Assembly: GCA_030695565.1 (NCBI GenBank)
Contig: JAUYRZ010000126.1
Coordinates: 54,787 to 118,786, forward strand
Reading direction: 5' to 3'
Source: Archangium sp.
GTDB taxonomy: Bacteria; Myxococcota; Myxococcia; Myxococcales; Myxococcaceae
DNA length: 64,000 nt
The position numbers and the translations under genes are program-made. Shown here in pieces: positions 1 through 11,364 of this stretch; position 1 is the first letter of the stretch; every line of letters begins with the position of its first letter. Below the pieces are notes generated by a model. It had not been told where the DNA came from, did no database searches, and saw nothing but the letters and a program-made list of their open reading frames with translations.

Positions 1-450
1 GCAGACCAGCGCGACACCGACGCGGACTCGGAGGGCGACGCGTGTGACGGTGATGACGACGACGACCAGGTGCCCGACGAAGACGACAACTGCCCGCTGG
101 TGAGCAACCCCACGCAGCTCGACACCGATCGCGATGGCAAGGGCGACGCGTGCGACACCGTGATCGACCCCGTCGACGCAGGTCAGCCCGACGCGGGCGA
201 GGTCGAGCCTCAACAAGATGCGGGCGTAATCGAAGACGCAGGCGTCGTCGAAGTCGATGCGGGCACGCCTGAGCTCGACGCCGGTACCCAGGCCGTCGAT
301 GCGGGCGCCGTCGATGCGGGCAGCGTGGTGGTCATCGGCGATCCCGAGCCGACGAACCCCACGCCCCGTGGCTGCGCCGCGATTCCCGGCGCGATGCTCT
401 GGCTGGGCGCTGTCTGGCTGCTGCGGCGCAGCGTCAACAGAGCTCGATGA
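1..450 (+). CDS. MYXO-CTERM protein with thrombospondin type-3 repeats (5' partial)
   Basis: Reading frame 1 is open from the first base, so the gene starts upstream of the window. The visible part begins with Asp-rich calcium-binding repeats of the thrombospondin type-3 kind (two [12 protein letters not shown] units with paired Cys). A linker of about ten xDAG repeats follows, a style common in myxobacterial surface proteins. The end is a Gly-Cys, a hydrophobic helix ([15 protein letters not shown]) and an RR-rich tail, which is the MYXO-CTERM sorting signal. By family knowledge such proteins are exported and anchored or processed at the Cys. The N-terminal functional domain is not visible. 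The last 17 nt overlap the convergent amidotransferase gene. Confidence 0.85.
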   Translation, partial: ADQRDTDADSEGDACDGDDDDDQVPDEDDNCPLVSNPTQLDTDRDGKGDACDTVIDPVDAGQPDAGEVEPQQDAGVIEDAGVVEVDAGTPELDAGTQAVDAGAVDAGSVVVIGDPEPTNPTPRGCAAIPGAMLWLGAVWLLRRSVNRAR

Positions 451-1096
451 ACTGTCTGAGCAGCCGAGTGCCCCACGGCGTCTCACGTGCTTCGGCCTTC
501 CCGCACGCGGCCGTGGTGATGCAGTAGCGAATCGAAGCCGCATCCATCTCGGGGTGGAACTGCACCCCGAACACCCGCGGCCCGCGGGAAAACGCCTGGA
601 CGCCGCAGACCTCGTTGAACGCGAGCACCTGCAGGTCGCCTCCCGCCACCACGAGATCCTCGTGCGTCGCCTGCACGTCGAAACGCTCCGGGAACCCAGC
701 GAAGAGCGGGGACCGCTTTCCTTCTTCGGTCAGCTTCACGAACACCGTCCCCAGCTCACGCCCGCCTGCGCACTTCTCCACCCGAGCTCCGAATCGCCAG
801 GCGAGCAGCTGGTGACCGAAACACACGCCGAGCACCGGCGTGCCCTGCTCCGACGCGTTGGCCATGAAGTCTGCGGAGCGGTGCATCCACTCGGTGGGCG
901 CGGTCACCGAGAGCGGTGAGCCGGTCATGATCACGCCGTCGAACCCATCGTTCGATGGCGGTCGCTCACCCGCGTGGAGCTCGACGGGCTGCAGCGTCAC
1001 GTCTCCACACGCGCGCAAGAACCACGACTCGTAGTCGCCCAACACCGCTTTCGAGCTGGTCACGCCCGGCTTGAGCAACAGCACCCGCTTTTTCAT
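434..1096 (-). CDS. Class I glutamine amidotransferase-like protein (220 aa)
   Basis: This is a single GATase-1 domain of the GMP-synthase-like, free-standing kind. The nucleophile elbow GVCFGHQ places the catalytic Cys at residue 92, and GVQFHPEMD gives the catalytic His181 and Glu183. The oxyanion-strand motif MTGSPLSV is also present. No synthetase domain is attached, so it may act on a small gamma-glutamyl compound or serve as a glutaminase subunit; the substrate cannot be read from the sequence. It begins with ATG (MKKRVLLL) and converges on the MYXO-CTERM gene with a 17-nt overlap. The BON gene lies 12 nt downstream of its start on the same strand and would be transcribed before it. Confidence 0.85.
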   Translation of the reverse strand: MKKRVLLLKPGVTSSKAVLGDYESWFLRACGDVTLQPVELHAGERPPSNDGFDGVIMTGSPLSVTAPTEWMHRSADFMANASEQGTPVLGVCFGHQLLAWRFGARVEKCAGGRELGTVFVKLTEEGKRSPLFAGFPERFDVQATHEDLVVAGGDLQVLAFNEVCGVQAFSRGPRVFGVQFHPEMDAASIRYCITTAACGKAEARETPWGTRLLRQFIELC

Positions 1097-1108
1097 GCGG
1101 TCTGCATT

Positions 1109-1504
1109 TTACTCCGAGCCCATCGAGTCGGGATCTTCTCGCTTGATGCGCAGCTGGTTGGTGATGTCTTTCACCCCGCGCACCCGGTCGGCCGCCTCTT
1201 CGATGCGCTGCTTCATCCACCGTTCGGGCACGGTCCCGGTGAGGAACACCTCGCCCTTTTCGACGCGCACCTCGACGTCGCTCGAGTCGATGTCGCGCAT
1301 GTGCATCACCTCGTCGCTGACGTCCTCGAGGATGCGGCTGTCGGGGCGTTGATAGCCCTTCGGCCCGTTCGCTTGTGGGGGTGGCTCCGCGGCGGGCTTC
1401 GGCTTGGGGGTCGGCGCGCCCTGCGGCCCCAGCCCCCATTCACGCATCTCCGGGTACGCACCCCACATGCCCAGCCTGCGAATTCGTTTCGAAAGAGTGG
1501 CCAT
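1109..1504 (-). CDS. BON domain protein (131 aa)
   Basis: The C-terminal half (about residues 55-121) is one BON domain, with the pattern DVEVRVEKGEVFLTGTV followed by an amphipathic helix and a closing GVKDITNQLRI strand. BON domains bind phospholipid or bridge periplasmic and outer-membrane components (as in OsmY and secretins). The N-terminal 50 residues are basic and then Pro/Ala/Lys-rich, with no signal peptide visible, so the location is uncertain. It is separated by 12 nt from the downstream amidotransferase gene and may share its transcript. The ATG at 1504 is preceded by a GGGAGGAG-like ribosome site on the minus strand. Confidence 0.75.
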   Translation of the reverse strand: MATLSKRIRRLGMWGAYPEMREWGLGPQGAPTPKPKPAAEPPPQANGPKGYQRPDSRILEDVSDEVMHMRDIDSSDVEVRVEKGEVFLTGTVPERWMKQRIEEAADRVRGVKDITNQLRIKREDPDSMGSE

Positions 1505-1587
1505 TCACGAATCTCCTCCCGCTTGAATGAGCTTCGGGCGAGATCCGCGCAACCCAGCGGCCTGAGCGTTCAGCTGGGCTGATCGCG

Positions 1588-1627
1588 CCAAAACAAAGGG
1601 CCCGCCCCTTCGAGAAGGAGCGAGCCC
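1588..1627 (-). terminator. Intrinsic terminator of the SWIB gene
   Basis: On the minus strand a stem of about 15 bp with two mismatches (AGGGCTCGCTCCTTC paired with GAAGGGGCGGGCCCT) is followed by TTTGTTTTGG. It lies just downstream of the SWIB stop at 1653, so it probably ends that transcript and isolates it from the BON gene. Confidence 0.75.
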
Positions 1628-1652
1628 TGAGTGACACCAGAGAGACTGTGAA

Positions 1653-1952
1653 TCAGTCCTTCAGGTGCGCGAAGGCCTTGGAGACCTCCGTCATCTTGAT
1701 GGACTTCAGCTTGGCGCCGTAAACCGCCTTCAGCTTGTCGTCCAGGTTGATGGTCTGGCCATCGTTCAGCTTGTTCTTCTTGAAGTACTCCCAGAGCTTC
1801 TTGATGACCTGGGTGCGGGGCAGCGGCTTCGCACCAATGACCTCAGCGAGCTGAGGCGAAGGGGTGAGCTCCTTCATGAATGCTGCGCTGGGCTTGCGGG
1901 CGGACTTCGCGGGCTTCGCGGTCTTCTTTGCGGCGGGCTTCTTAGCGGCCAT
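1653..1952 (-). CDS. SWIB/MDM2 domain protein with histone-like basic tail
   Basis: Residues about 27-98 form a SWIB (BAF60b/MDM2) domain: FMKELTPSPQLAEVIG, then RTQVIKKLWEYFKKNKLND and the DDKLKAVYG segment typical of the fold. The first 22 residues are almost only Ala, Lys and Pro (MAAKKPAAKKTAKPAKS), resembling the tail of histone H1. SWIB proteins are known from Chlamydia and several other bacteria, where a role in chromatin or topoisomerase function has been proposed. Here a DNA-associated role is an inference. The gene stands alone, has a good terminator downstream and an ATG start at 1952. Confidence 0.85.
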   Translation of the reverse strand: MAAKKPAAKKTAKPAKSARKPSAAFMKELTPSPQLAEVIGAKPLPRTQVIKKLWEYFKKNKLNDGQTINLDDKLKAVYGAKLKSIKMTEVSKAFAHLKD

Positions 1953-2105
1953 CGTTCTTCCTTTGTAGGACTGCGGTGGACTGAAGGCCCCCTCCCCGGG
2001 GACGCTTTCTACGGCTCCCTTTCGGAAAACCGAGACGCGGTTGCTAGCACCTCCCCGAGGGAAAAACAGCCCTTCGATCAGATTTTTCGAGGGAAACTCG
2101 CTCGT

Positions 2106-3089
2106 ATGAGCAGCAAGTCGATCCTGATCACCGGTGCGAATGGGTTCCTCGGCGCGTGGCTGGCGAAGGCGTTGGTCGCTCGGGGAGACGACGTCAGATG
2201 CCTCGTTCGCGCAGGAAGTGACGCGTCGGCGCTCGCGAACGTCGCAGCGAAAATCGTCGCAGGTGACGTCACTGATGCCGCATCACTCACGCCTGCGCTC
2301 GAGGGTGTGCACACTGTTTTTCATCTCGCGGGCATTCGACGCGGCGCCACGCGTGATGCGTTCATGCAGGTCAACGCCGAGGGCACACGTCACGTGGCCG
2401 ACGCGATGGTGGCCGCGGGCAGCAAACGTTTCGTGCTCGTCGGCTCACTCGCCGCGACGGGCCCTTCCGTCGGCGGTGTGGCGCGCGTGGAGGAAGATTC
2501 GTTCGCGCCGCAGGAGTGGTACGGCGAATCGAAGGTCGAAGCCGAGAAGATCGCGTTCACGTATTCGGATCGGCTCGAGGTCACCTGCTGCCGGCCCGCG
2601 CGGATCATCGGGCCCGGTGATCACGAGAACCTCACGTTCTTCAAGCTGGTGAAGAAGGGCATCGTGCTGCGCCTGGGCGGCCCGGAGCGCAAGTTGTCCT
2701 TCGTCGACGTGGAAGACGTGGTCGATCAACTGCTGCTGCAGGCCGACCTCCCAGCGGCCGTGGGCGAGTCGTTCTTCTGCGCGTCGGACGAGACCGAGAG
2801 CGTGGAAGAGCTGATGCGCATCGTGGGTCAGGTGCTCGAGCTCGAGCCGCGCACCGTCTACGTGCCCGAGCTGGTGCTCAGCGCGCTGGGGAGTGCCGCC
2901 GATCTGATCACCAACGTGAGCGGCCGCAAGCTGCCCCTGAATCGAAAGCTCGCCCGCCAGCTGCTCGCACCCGGTTGGACCTGCAGAATCGACAAGGCGA
3001 GGCGCCTGCTCGGTTACACGCCCAGGCGCACCATCGCCGAGTCACTGCGCCGAAGCGCAGAGAGCTACCTGAAGCTCGGCTGGCTGTGA
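2106..3089 (+). CDS. NAD-dependent epimerase/dehydratase family protein (327 aa)
   Basis: This is an extended short-chain dehydrogenase. The N-terminal Rossmann motif TGANGFLGAW gives the NAD(P) GxxGxxG signature at residues 8-14. The active site WYGESK supplies Tyr and Lys in the YxxxK spacing. The hydrophobic C-terminal part resembles steroid dehydrogenase or dihydroflavonol reductase-like members acting on sugar, sterol or flavonoid-like carbonyls. The substrate is not evident. I start at the ATG at 2106, where the Rossmann strand begins (MSSKSILITGANGF); the open frame runs further upstream but is noncoding there. The gene is monocistronic and converges on the cysteine-rich lipoprotein gene. 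Confidence 0.85.
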   Translation: MSSKSILITGANGFLGAWLAKALVARGDDVRCLVRAGSDASALANVAAKIVAGDVTDAASLTPALEGVHTVFHLAGIRRGATRDAFMQVNAEGTRHVADAMVAAGSKRFVLVGSLAATGPSVGGVARVEEDSFAPQEWYGESKVEAEKIAFTYSDRLEVTCCRPARIIGPGDHENLTFFKLVKKGIVLRLGGPERKLSFVDVEDVVDQLLLQADLPAAVGESFFCASDETESVEELMRIVGQVLELEPRTVYVPELVLSALGSAADLITNVSGRKLPLNRKLARQLLAPGWTCRIDKARRLLGYTPRRTIAESLRRSAESYLKLGWL

Positions 3090-3124
3090 CCAGCGAAACC
3101 CGAAGAACAAAAATGAAAGCGGCG

Positions 3125-3160
3125 CCCTCTCCCCGAGGGGGAGAGGGTTGGGGAGAGGGC
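3125..3160. repeat. GC-rich palindromic repeat, copy 1 (CCCTCTCCC family)
   Basis: Two perfect 10-bp arms (CCCTCTCCCC and GGGGAGAGGG) are followed by a GGGGAGAGGG tail. The copy sits between two convergent genes and may act as a bidirectional transcription barrier. Four related copies occur at 14092, 21405, 23056 and 47885. Confidence 0.8.
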
Positions 3161-3176
3161 TGTCGCCTCTCTTCGC

Positions 3177-4937
3177 TTACTGACCGCTCGCCAACCGGGT
3201 GAACGAGTCGCTGACCTGCGGCTGACCATCGTTGTTCGTGTCGGTCCACTCGTAGAGGTACCAGCTGTCGGTGTACGCGGCGCGGTTGGGCAGCATCACG
3301 TTGGCCCAGTACCAGGCCGCCGCCTGCGTGCCGTTGCCCGGGCTGCACAACCCGTACGCCACCAGCGCCAGGGTGCCCGACGTGGGATCGATCGCCAGCT
3401 CCACCAGGAACACGTCGTTGTGCGCGCCGCCGGTGCCACCATCGGCCAACGTCGCCGCGCACGCTGACTGAAGCCGCGTGACCAGGATCGGATCCGCCAT
3501 GCCCGCATCAGGAGCGAGGCGCTGCTTGAAGTAGAACTCGGTGCCCGGGGTGTTGTTCGAGAAGTACACCTTGGTGACCTTGCGGGTGCGCTCCAGCCAC
3601 CTCACCGGCAGGTTGGGGAACGGGCCACCGGCCGTCACCACCGTCGAGCCGCCGCCCTGCAGCAACGCGCCACCGTCTTGATCCACGAACGCGGGATCGT
3701 TGTCGTCACCGAACGTGAGCGTGGTGGTCGCCGAGCAGTACTGCGTGATGGTCGACGCGAGCACCGCGGTCGCCGCGTTGTCGAGGGGGATGCCATCACG
3801 AATGGCCACCACGTTGCGGTTGGCGCAGAAGTTCGGGAACACCTTCGCCTTGCAGCTCATGCCGTCGCAGAACTGATCGACGCCACACGCCACGCCGCAC
3901 GCGCCGCAATCACTCAACGTGGTGGTCGAGCGGCAGTCGCTGTTGCAGCACGCCTGGTTGGCGCCGCACGCGCGGTTGCACGCGCCGCAGTTGTCAGCGT
4001 CGGCCTGCAGGTTCTCGCAGCGGCCGTTGCAGCACGCCTCGTTGTTGCCACACGGAGCGTTCGCACCACACGCGCCGACGCAGGTGCCGTTCTGGCAAAC
4101 CGTACCGGCCGCGCACTGCGTGTCGCTGGTGCACATCTGGCAAGAGTGGTTCGGCAGGCAGACCCCCGAAGGGCAATCCGTGCCCGTCTTGCAGCCCTGC
4201 TCGCAGACGAAGTCGGGGCGGCAGTACTGGCCGGTGGGGCAATTGTCGGTCGCGCCGGGCAGGCAGGCCACGCACGCGTTGGTGGTGGTGTTGCAGCGTG
4301 GGGTGGTGCCGCCGCACTGCGCGTCGGAGAGGCACTGCACGCACTGCTGCATGTGGCACACACCGTTGGGGCAATCGGTGTTGCCGAGGCAGCCCACGCA
4401 GGTGTTGCTCGAGGGGTCGCACACCGGCCGGCTCGGGTCGCGGCAGTCAGCGCCCGTGGTGCACTGCACACAGGAGCCGGTGGCCGGGTTGCACACGGTG
4501 AGCGGCGCGTTGGGGCACTGGGTGCCGTTGACGCACTCCACGCACTGACCGCGCGTCGCGTCGCACACCAGGCCCGAAGGACAGGTGGGGTTCTGCGCCG
4601 AGCAGCCCGTCACGCACGTGTTGTTCGTGCAGACGCTGCCTGCGCCACATTGCGAATCGATCACGCACGCGACGCAGCCGACGCCCGGCTTGCACACGCC
4701 TTGCGGACAGCGGTCGTCGCCGTTGCAGCCCGCTTCACACGCGCCGTTGAGGCAGACAAAACCTTCGGCGCAGTGTTCGTCGATGACGCACGCGACACAC
4801 AGGCCGGTGTCGTCACACTTCATCGCTGCGGGGTTGGTGCAATCCTGCTCGGTGGTGCAGGTGCCCGCTGCGACGTTGCAAGCGCAGCCGGAAAGAAACG
4901 CGAAGAACACGACGGCGAGGAGTGAGCGCGAAGACAT
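3177..4937 (-). CDS. Cysteine-rich repeat lipoprotein (586 aa)
   Basis: The start at 4937 gives MSSRSLLAVVFFAFLSGC, a lipoprotein signal peptide with the acylated Cys at 18; the open frame continues upstream without a signal. Residues about 20-330 are a long run of Cys-rich modules of 25-45 residues (patterns such as CVACVIDxHC, GxxCxNGxC, CPxGVC), like EGF or dickkopf-like disulphide repeats. About 200 residues with few Cys follow and form a separate C-terminal domain. By family analogy it is a cell-surface or secreted adhesion-type protein. Its partner is unknown. It is transcribed alone and ends 17 nt from a palindromic repeat. Confidence 0.85.
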   Translation of the reverse strand: MSSRSLLAVVFFAFLSGCACNVAAGTCTTEQDCTNPAAMKCDDTGLCVACVIDEHCAEGFVCLNGACEAGCNGDDRCPQGVCKPGVGCVACVIDSQCGAGSVCTNNTCVTGCSAQNPTCPSGLVCDATRGQCVECVNGTQCPNAPLTVCNPATGSCVQCTTGADCRDPSRPVCDPSSNTCVGCLGNTDCPNGVCHMQQCVQCLSDAQCGGTTPRCNTTTNACVACLPGATDNCPTGQYCRPDFVCEQGCKTGTDCPSGVCLPNHSCQMCTSDTQCAAGTVCQNGTCVGACGANAPCGNNEACCNGRCENLQADADNCGACNRACGANQACCNSDCRSTTTLSDCGACGVACGVDQFCDGMSCKAKVFPNFCANRNVVAIRDGIPLDNAATAVLASTITQYCSATTTLTFGDDNDPAFVDQDGGALLQGGGSTVVTAGGPFPNLPVRWLERTRKVTKVYFSNNTPGTEFYFKQRLAPDAGMADPILVTRLQSACAATLADGGTGGAHNDVFLVELAIDPTSGTLALVAYGLCSPGNGTQAAAWYWANVMLPNRAAYTDSWYLYEWTDTNNDGQPQVSDSFTRLASGQ

Positions 4938-4962
4938 GCGCGCCCTTTGTCCCCACATCGGC

Positions 4963-5805
4963 CTACCCGTCAAGTCCCCGGGGCGCGGGCGTTTTCTCAG
5001 CCGCCAAGACTGATGCAAGATCGATTGGCTTTGCGCCCATCGCGTGGAACCCGCCATCGACGCGAATGAGTTCTCCGGTGGTCGAAGGCATCCAGTCGGA
5101 CATGAGCACGCACGCGGTGCGCGCGACGGCGTCGACTGCAGCGTCACTGCGCGCGTCCCAACCCAGCGGCGCTTGCTCACCCCAGGTGTTCTCGAGGTAC
5201 TTGAAGCCGGGAATGCCCTTGGCCGCGATGGTGGCGATGGGGCCGGCGGCCAGCGAGTTGACCCGGATCTTCTTCGGGCCGAGATCGCGCGCGAGGTAGC
5301 GCACGATCGCCTCGAGCCCCGCCTTGCAGACGCCCATCCAGTCGTAGAGCGGCCAGGCCTGGGTCGAGTTGTCGAAGTCGAGCGTGACGATGCCGCCGCC
5401 CTTGTCCATCAACGGCGCGAGGCACGCGGCCAATTCTTTGAGCGAGAAGGCCGACACGCGGAAGGCGTTCTGCACCGACTCCCAGGGCGTGGTGAGGAAC
5501 TTGCCGCCCAGCGCGTCTTCGGGCGCGAACGCGATCGCGTGCAGCACGCCGTCGAGGCGGCCCCACTTCGCCTTCACCGCGTCGTGCAGCTTGGGAAAGT
5601 GTTCGGGGTTGGTGACGTCGAGTTCGAGCACCTCGGGCACCGGGTTCAACTTCCTCGCGGTGCGCTGGGTCAACGACATCGGCCGGCCGAAGCTGGTGAG
5701 GATCACCTCGGCGCCCTGCTGCTGAGCGAGCTCTGCGACGGAGAACGCGATCGACTGCGGGGTCAGCACACCCGTGATGAGGAGCTTCTTTCCCTGGAGG
5801 AGCAT
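4963..5805 (-). CDS. fabI: Enoyl-ACP reductase, InhA-like FabI (280 aa)
   Basis: This is the NADH-dependent enoyl-[acyl-carrier-protein] reductase of fatty acid synthesis. Its cofactor motif TGVLTPQSIAFSVA has the FabI/InhA form of the glycine motif. The catalytic Tyr and Lys lie in YDWMGVCK (Y-x6-K), and NSLAAGPIATIAAKG supplies the substrate loop. The LDFDNSTQAWPLYDWM stretch and the APLGWD and SDWMPSTTGE segments resemble actinobacterial InhA more than E. coli FabI, judged from remembered sequences. The length is normal. It starts at ATG 5805, is not overlapped by neighbours, and is probably essential unless another reductase exists elsewhere. Confidence 0.9.
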   Translation of the reverse strand: MLLQGKKLLITGVLTPQSIAFSVAELAQQQGAEVILTSFGRPMSLTQRTARKLNPVPEVLELDVTNPEHFPKLHDAVKAKWGRLDGVLHAIAFAPEDALGGKFLTTPWESVQNAFRVSAFSLKELAACLAPLMDKGGGIVTLDFDNSTQAWPLYDWMGVCKAGLEAIVRYLARDLGPKKIRVNSLAAGPIATIAAKGIPGFKYLENTWGEQAPLGWDARSDAAVDAVARTACVLMSDWMPSTTGELIRVDGGFHAMGAKPIDLASVLAAEKTPAPRGLDG

Positions 5806-5849
5806 GCGCGTCGTCTACCCCAAGCGGTGCCGGGGCTCGCCCAAATTTC

Positions 5850-6086
5850 TCAGCCCTCCGGGAGTGCGGCGACCAGCGTCGCGAGGTTGTGGTCAGCCGT
5901 CGGGTAGAGCCCGCGATGAAGCCGGACGGCCTTGATCAGCTTTTCCGCGGCCTGTTGAAGATGAAACGCAGCAAAACGAACTGGTGGATCCTGCGCGAGA
6001 CGCGTTGCCGCCTCGAGTTCGCCGTCTACGTCGTCGAGAAAAGCAGAGATGACGAGCGGATCGGGCTTGGGCGCGTCAGCGGGCAT
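5850..6086 (-). CDS. Short HEPN domain protein (78 aa), partner of MNT gene
   Basis: The sequence FAAFHLQQAAEKLIKAVRLH followed by TADHNLATLVAAL is the core helical hairpin of HEPN proteins that pair with minimal nucleotidyltransferases. The start at 6086 (MPADAPKP) overlaps the end of the upstream MNT gene by 11 nt, the classical operon layout. At 78 residues it is shorter than the usual 120 or more, because a stop at 5850 removes the last helices. The usual Rx4-6H RNase motif is not clear (the only R and H here are seven residues apart). It may be a truncated and inactive toxin or a short natural variant. Confidence 0.7.
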   Translation of the reverse strand: MPADAPKPDPLVISAFLDDVDGELEAATRLAQDPPVRFAAFHLQQAAEKLIKAVRLHRGLYPTADHNLATLVAALPEG

Positions 6087-6411
6087 AGACGACCACACCC
6101 TCCGAAGCGACGATCTGCGCGAGGGTGCCAAGCGAACGCCGGCAACGATCGAAGTCTGATTTCGTGATCGGGAACAACTCGACGCGCTTGGCGTGAAGAT
6201 CACGAAGCCGCCCCCAAAGCGGTACGAGGTCGAGGTCCTCGGAGGACGCCGTGTCGGGGAGCACGGCAAGCAGATCCCAGTCACTCTCAGGGCGGGCGGT
6301 GCCACGTGCGCGGCTGCCGAAAAGCCAGATCTCCAGCGGGTGCAACTCATCGACGATGCGCTTGAGGAAGTCCTCAGGCACGCTCGGCGAGGCGGCGATG
6401 GCAGTGGTCAC
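6076..6411 (-). CDS. MNT-type nucleotidyltransferase, HEPN partner (111 aa)
   Basis: This is a minimal nucleotidyltransferase. FGSRARGTARPESDWDLL contains the GS-x9-DxD signature with Gly32-Ser33 and the metal-binding Asp44 and Asp46. In HEPN/MNT toxin-antitoxin pairs the MNT protein is the antitoxin and can AMPylate the HEPN RNase; that role is assigned here by family and by the overlapping downstream HEPN gene. The gene starts at ATG 6411 and is complete in length. No other mobile-element genes lie nearby, so the pair looks like a stand-alone module in a chromosomal region. Confidence 0.8.
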   Translation of the reverse strand: MTTAIAASPSVPEDFLKRIVDELHPLEIWLFGSRARGTARPESDWDLLAVLPDTASSEDLDLVPLWGRLRDLHAKRVELFPITKSDFDRCRRSLGTLAQIVASEGVVVYAR

Positions 6412-6455
6412 GAATGAACTATAGCCACTGCGTCATCCGTCGACCACGCGGCCCC

Positions 6456-7154
6456 TCACTCGCCCGCGCGGAACGTCATCGAAATGCCGAACGTCCAGAA
6501 CGAGCCGCCCAGCGGCTTGGCCAGCGGAATGGTGTTGCCCGGCACGTCGCGGTTGTTGAAGTCGAGATAGAACTTTTCCCAGTTCAAGAACACCCCGCGC
6601 ACGAAGAAGCCGAGGCCGAAGTAGCGCGCGAAGAAGTAGTCGACGTTCGCGCCCCACTCGAAGAGCAGGCCATCCATTCCGTTCGGGAAGCCTTCGACCG
6701 CCGTGCCGCCGCCGACGATGCCGTAGCCCACGCCGAAGAACGTGCTCGCGTCGAGGCCGATGGGCCGCTTCTCCTTCTTCATGAAGAACAGCTCGAGCGG
6801 GTGCCAGGCCACCTTGCCGATCACCATGCCTCCGCCGCCGCGGCTGGCGTCGAACAGGTTCCAGCCCGTGGCGGTGAGGTCGGCGCCGACCGAGGCGTGC
6901 CCGAGAATGTTGTAGGCCGCGCTCAGAGAAACGGTGTGCGTATTCTGAAGCGAATCCTTGAAGAGGCCGGCATTGGTAGGGCCCACCCGCAGCCCCTCCC
7001 GCCCCGGATCCTCACCCAGCTTGTTCTGATCGACCGTCCAGAAGCCCGGCCCATACTGAAGCTGGAAGTTGAATCCACCGTTGGAGAAGTGCGGCGGGTC
7101 AGCCCACACTCCCAGCGGAGCCAAGGCCACCAGTACGGCGATCAAACGAATCAT
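6456..7154 (-). CDS. Probable outer-membrane beta-barrel protein (232 aa)
   Basis: The start at 7154 gives a clean Sec signal peptide (MIRLIAVLVALAPLGVWA, cleavage before DPP). The mature part alternates Gly/aromatic strands such as GFNFQLQYGPGFWTV and NVDYFFARYFGLGFFVRG and ends in SMTFRAGE, which suggests a small transmembrane beta-barrel. I do not recognise a family. It is divergent from sucA with 37 nt between the two start codons, so the promoters must overlap each other or the coding ends. Confidence 0.65.
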   Translation of the reverse strand: MIRLIAVLVALAPLGVWADPPHFSNGGFNFQLQYGPGFWTVDQNKLGEDPGREGLRVGPTNAGLFKDSLQNTHTVSLSAAYNILGHASVGADLTATGWNLFDASRGGGGMVIGKVAWHPLELFFMKKEKRPIGLDASTFFGVGYGIVGGGTAVEGFPNGMDGLLFEWGANVDYFFARYFGLGFFVRGVFLNWEKFYLDFNNRDVPGNTIPLAKPLGGSFWTFGISMTFRAGE

Positions 7155-7191
7155 GGAGCAGTGCCCCTTCACCGAATAAAAGAATCCAGCC

Positions 7192-10011
<2,820 letters not shown>

Positions 10012-10027
10012 AAGGCGTACCCGCACC

Positions 10028-11224
10028 ATGTCATCAGTCGAGATCAAGGTCCCCGCGTTGGGCGAGTCGATCACCGAAGCGATCATCGGGAAGTTCCACA
10101 AGAAGGTCGGTGACACCGTCGCCGTCGACGAGCCCATCGCCGTGTTGGAGACCGACAAGGTCACCATCGACGTGCAGGCCGCCAGCGCTGGCGTGATCGA
10201 GAAGCTGCTCGCCGCTGAAGGCGCCAAGGTGAAGATTGGCGAAGTCATCGGCAGCATCGACTCGTCGAAGGCCGGAGCGGCTGCTCCCAAGCCCGTCGCT
10301 GCAGCGCCTGCCCCCGTCGCAGCGCCCGCTGCCGCCAGCACTGCCAACACCGGCTCGAACATCACCCCGGTCGCGCGCGCGATCGCCGCCGACAAGGGCC
10401 TCGACCCGAACGCCATCCAGGGCACCGGGGTTCAGGGCCGGGTGATGAAAGAAGACGTGCTCAAGGCGGCTGAAGGCAGCAAGGCGCCTGCGCCGGCCAC
10501 CACGCTCAACGTCGCATCGGGTGGTCGAACCGAAGAGCGCGTGAAGGTGACCCCGCTGCGCAAGCGCGTGGCCGAGCGGCTGCTCCAGGCCCAGTCGACC
10601 GCGGCGATCCTCACGACCTTCAACGAGGTCGAGATGACCAACGTGATGCGCCTGCGCAAGGAGTACGGCGAGAAGTTCGAGAAGAAGCACGGCGTGAAGC
10701 TGGGCTTCATGAGCTTCTTCGTGAAGGCGGCCATCGAAGCGCTGCGCAGCTTCCCCGCGGTCAACGCGTACCTCGAAGGCGACGAGGTCGTCTTCCACCA
10801 CTACTACGACGTCGGCGTGGCCGTGTCGGGCAACCGCGGCCTCGTCGTACCGGTGATCCGCGACGCTGATCAGAAGTCGATGGCCGAGCTCGAGAAGGTG
10901 ATCTCGGACTTCGGCGCGAAGGCCAAGGCCGACAAGCTGCAGCTCAGCGATCTGCAGGGCGGCACCTTCACCATCAGCAACGGCGGCATCTTCGGCTCGA
11001 TGCTCAGCACGCCGATCCTCAACCCGCCGCAGACCGGCATCCTGGGCATGCACAACATCCAGGAACGCGCGGTGGTGCGTGATGGCCAGGTGGTGGCGCG
11101 CCCGATGATGTACCTCGCGCTCTCCTACGATCACCGCCTCATCGACGGCCGAGAAGCCGTCCAGTTCCTCGTGCGCATCAAGGATTGTCTGGAGGCTCCC
11201 GAGCGGATCCTCATGGAGATCTGA
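10028..11224 (+). CDS. sucB: Dihydrolipoyllysine-residue succinyltransferase, E2 (398 aa)
   Basis: This is the E2 core of the 2-oxoglutarate dehydrogenase complex. One lipoyl domain (residues 1-78) carries the lipoylated Lys in [10 protein letters not shown]. An Ala/Pro linker, the peripheral-subunit-binding domain ([20 protein letters not shown]) and the catalytic acyltransferase domain follow. The catalytic His and Asp are in the closing motif [17 protein letters not shown] single lipoyl domain and the length are as in SucB rather than pyruvate dehydrogenase E2. It lies 16 nt after sucA and shares its transcript. Confidence 0.97.
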   Translation: MSSVEIKVPALGESITEAIIGKFHKKVGDTVAVDEPIAVLETDKVTIDVQAASAGVIEKLLAAEGAKVKIGEVIGSIDSSKAGAAAPKPVAAAPAPVAAPAAASTANTGSNITPVARAIAADKGLDPNAIQGTGVQGRVMKEDVLKAAEGSKAPAPATTLNVASGGRTEERVKVTPLRKRVAERLLQAQSTAAILTTFNEVEMTNVMRLRKEYGEKFEKKHGVKLGFMSFFVKAAIEALRSFPAVNAYLEGDEVVFHHYYDVGVAVSGNRGLVVPVIRDADQKSMAELEKVISDFGAKAKADKLQLSDLQGGTFTISNGGIFGSMLSTPILNPPQTGILGMHNIQERAVVRDGQVVARPMMYLALSYDHRLIDGREAVQFLVRIKDCLEAPERILMEI

Positions 11225-11364
11225 CCTCCCTCAGTCCCGATCATCGGGGGGGCCATTGTCTGCGGGAAACCGGAGCAGCTAAACCTCGCGCTGCCTTCCG
11301 GCTTTGGAAGTGCGGGGGGTCCCGTCGGTGTTCTTACAGACGGGTACTTAAGAAAGAGCGACGA

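Noticed and set aside
3678..4925. A 415-aa plus-strand frame opposite the cysteine-rich lipoprotein
   Set aside because: Its Ala/Arg/Val-rich repeats are the mirror of the Cys-rich modules; it has no start signal or family.
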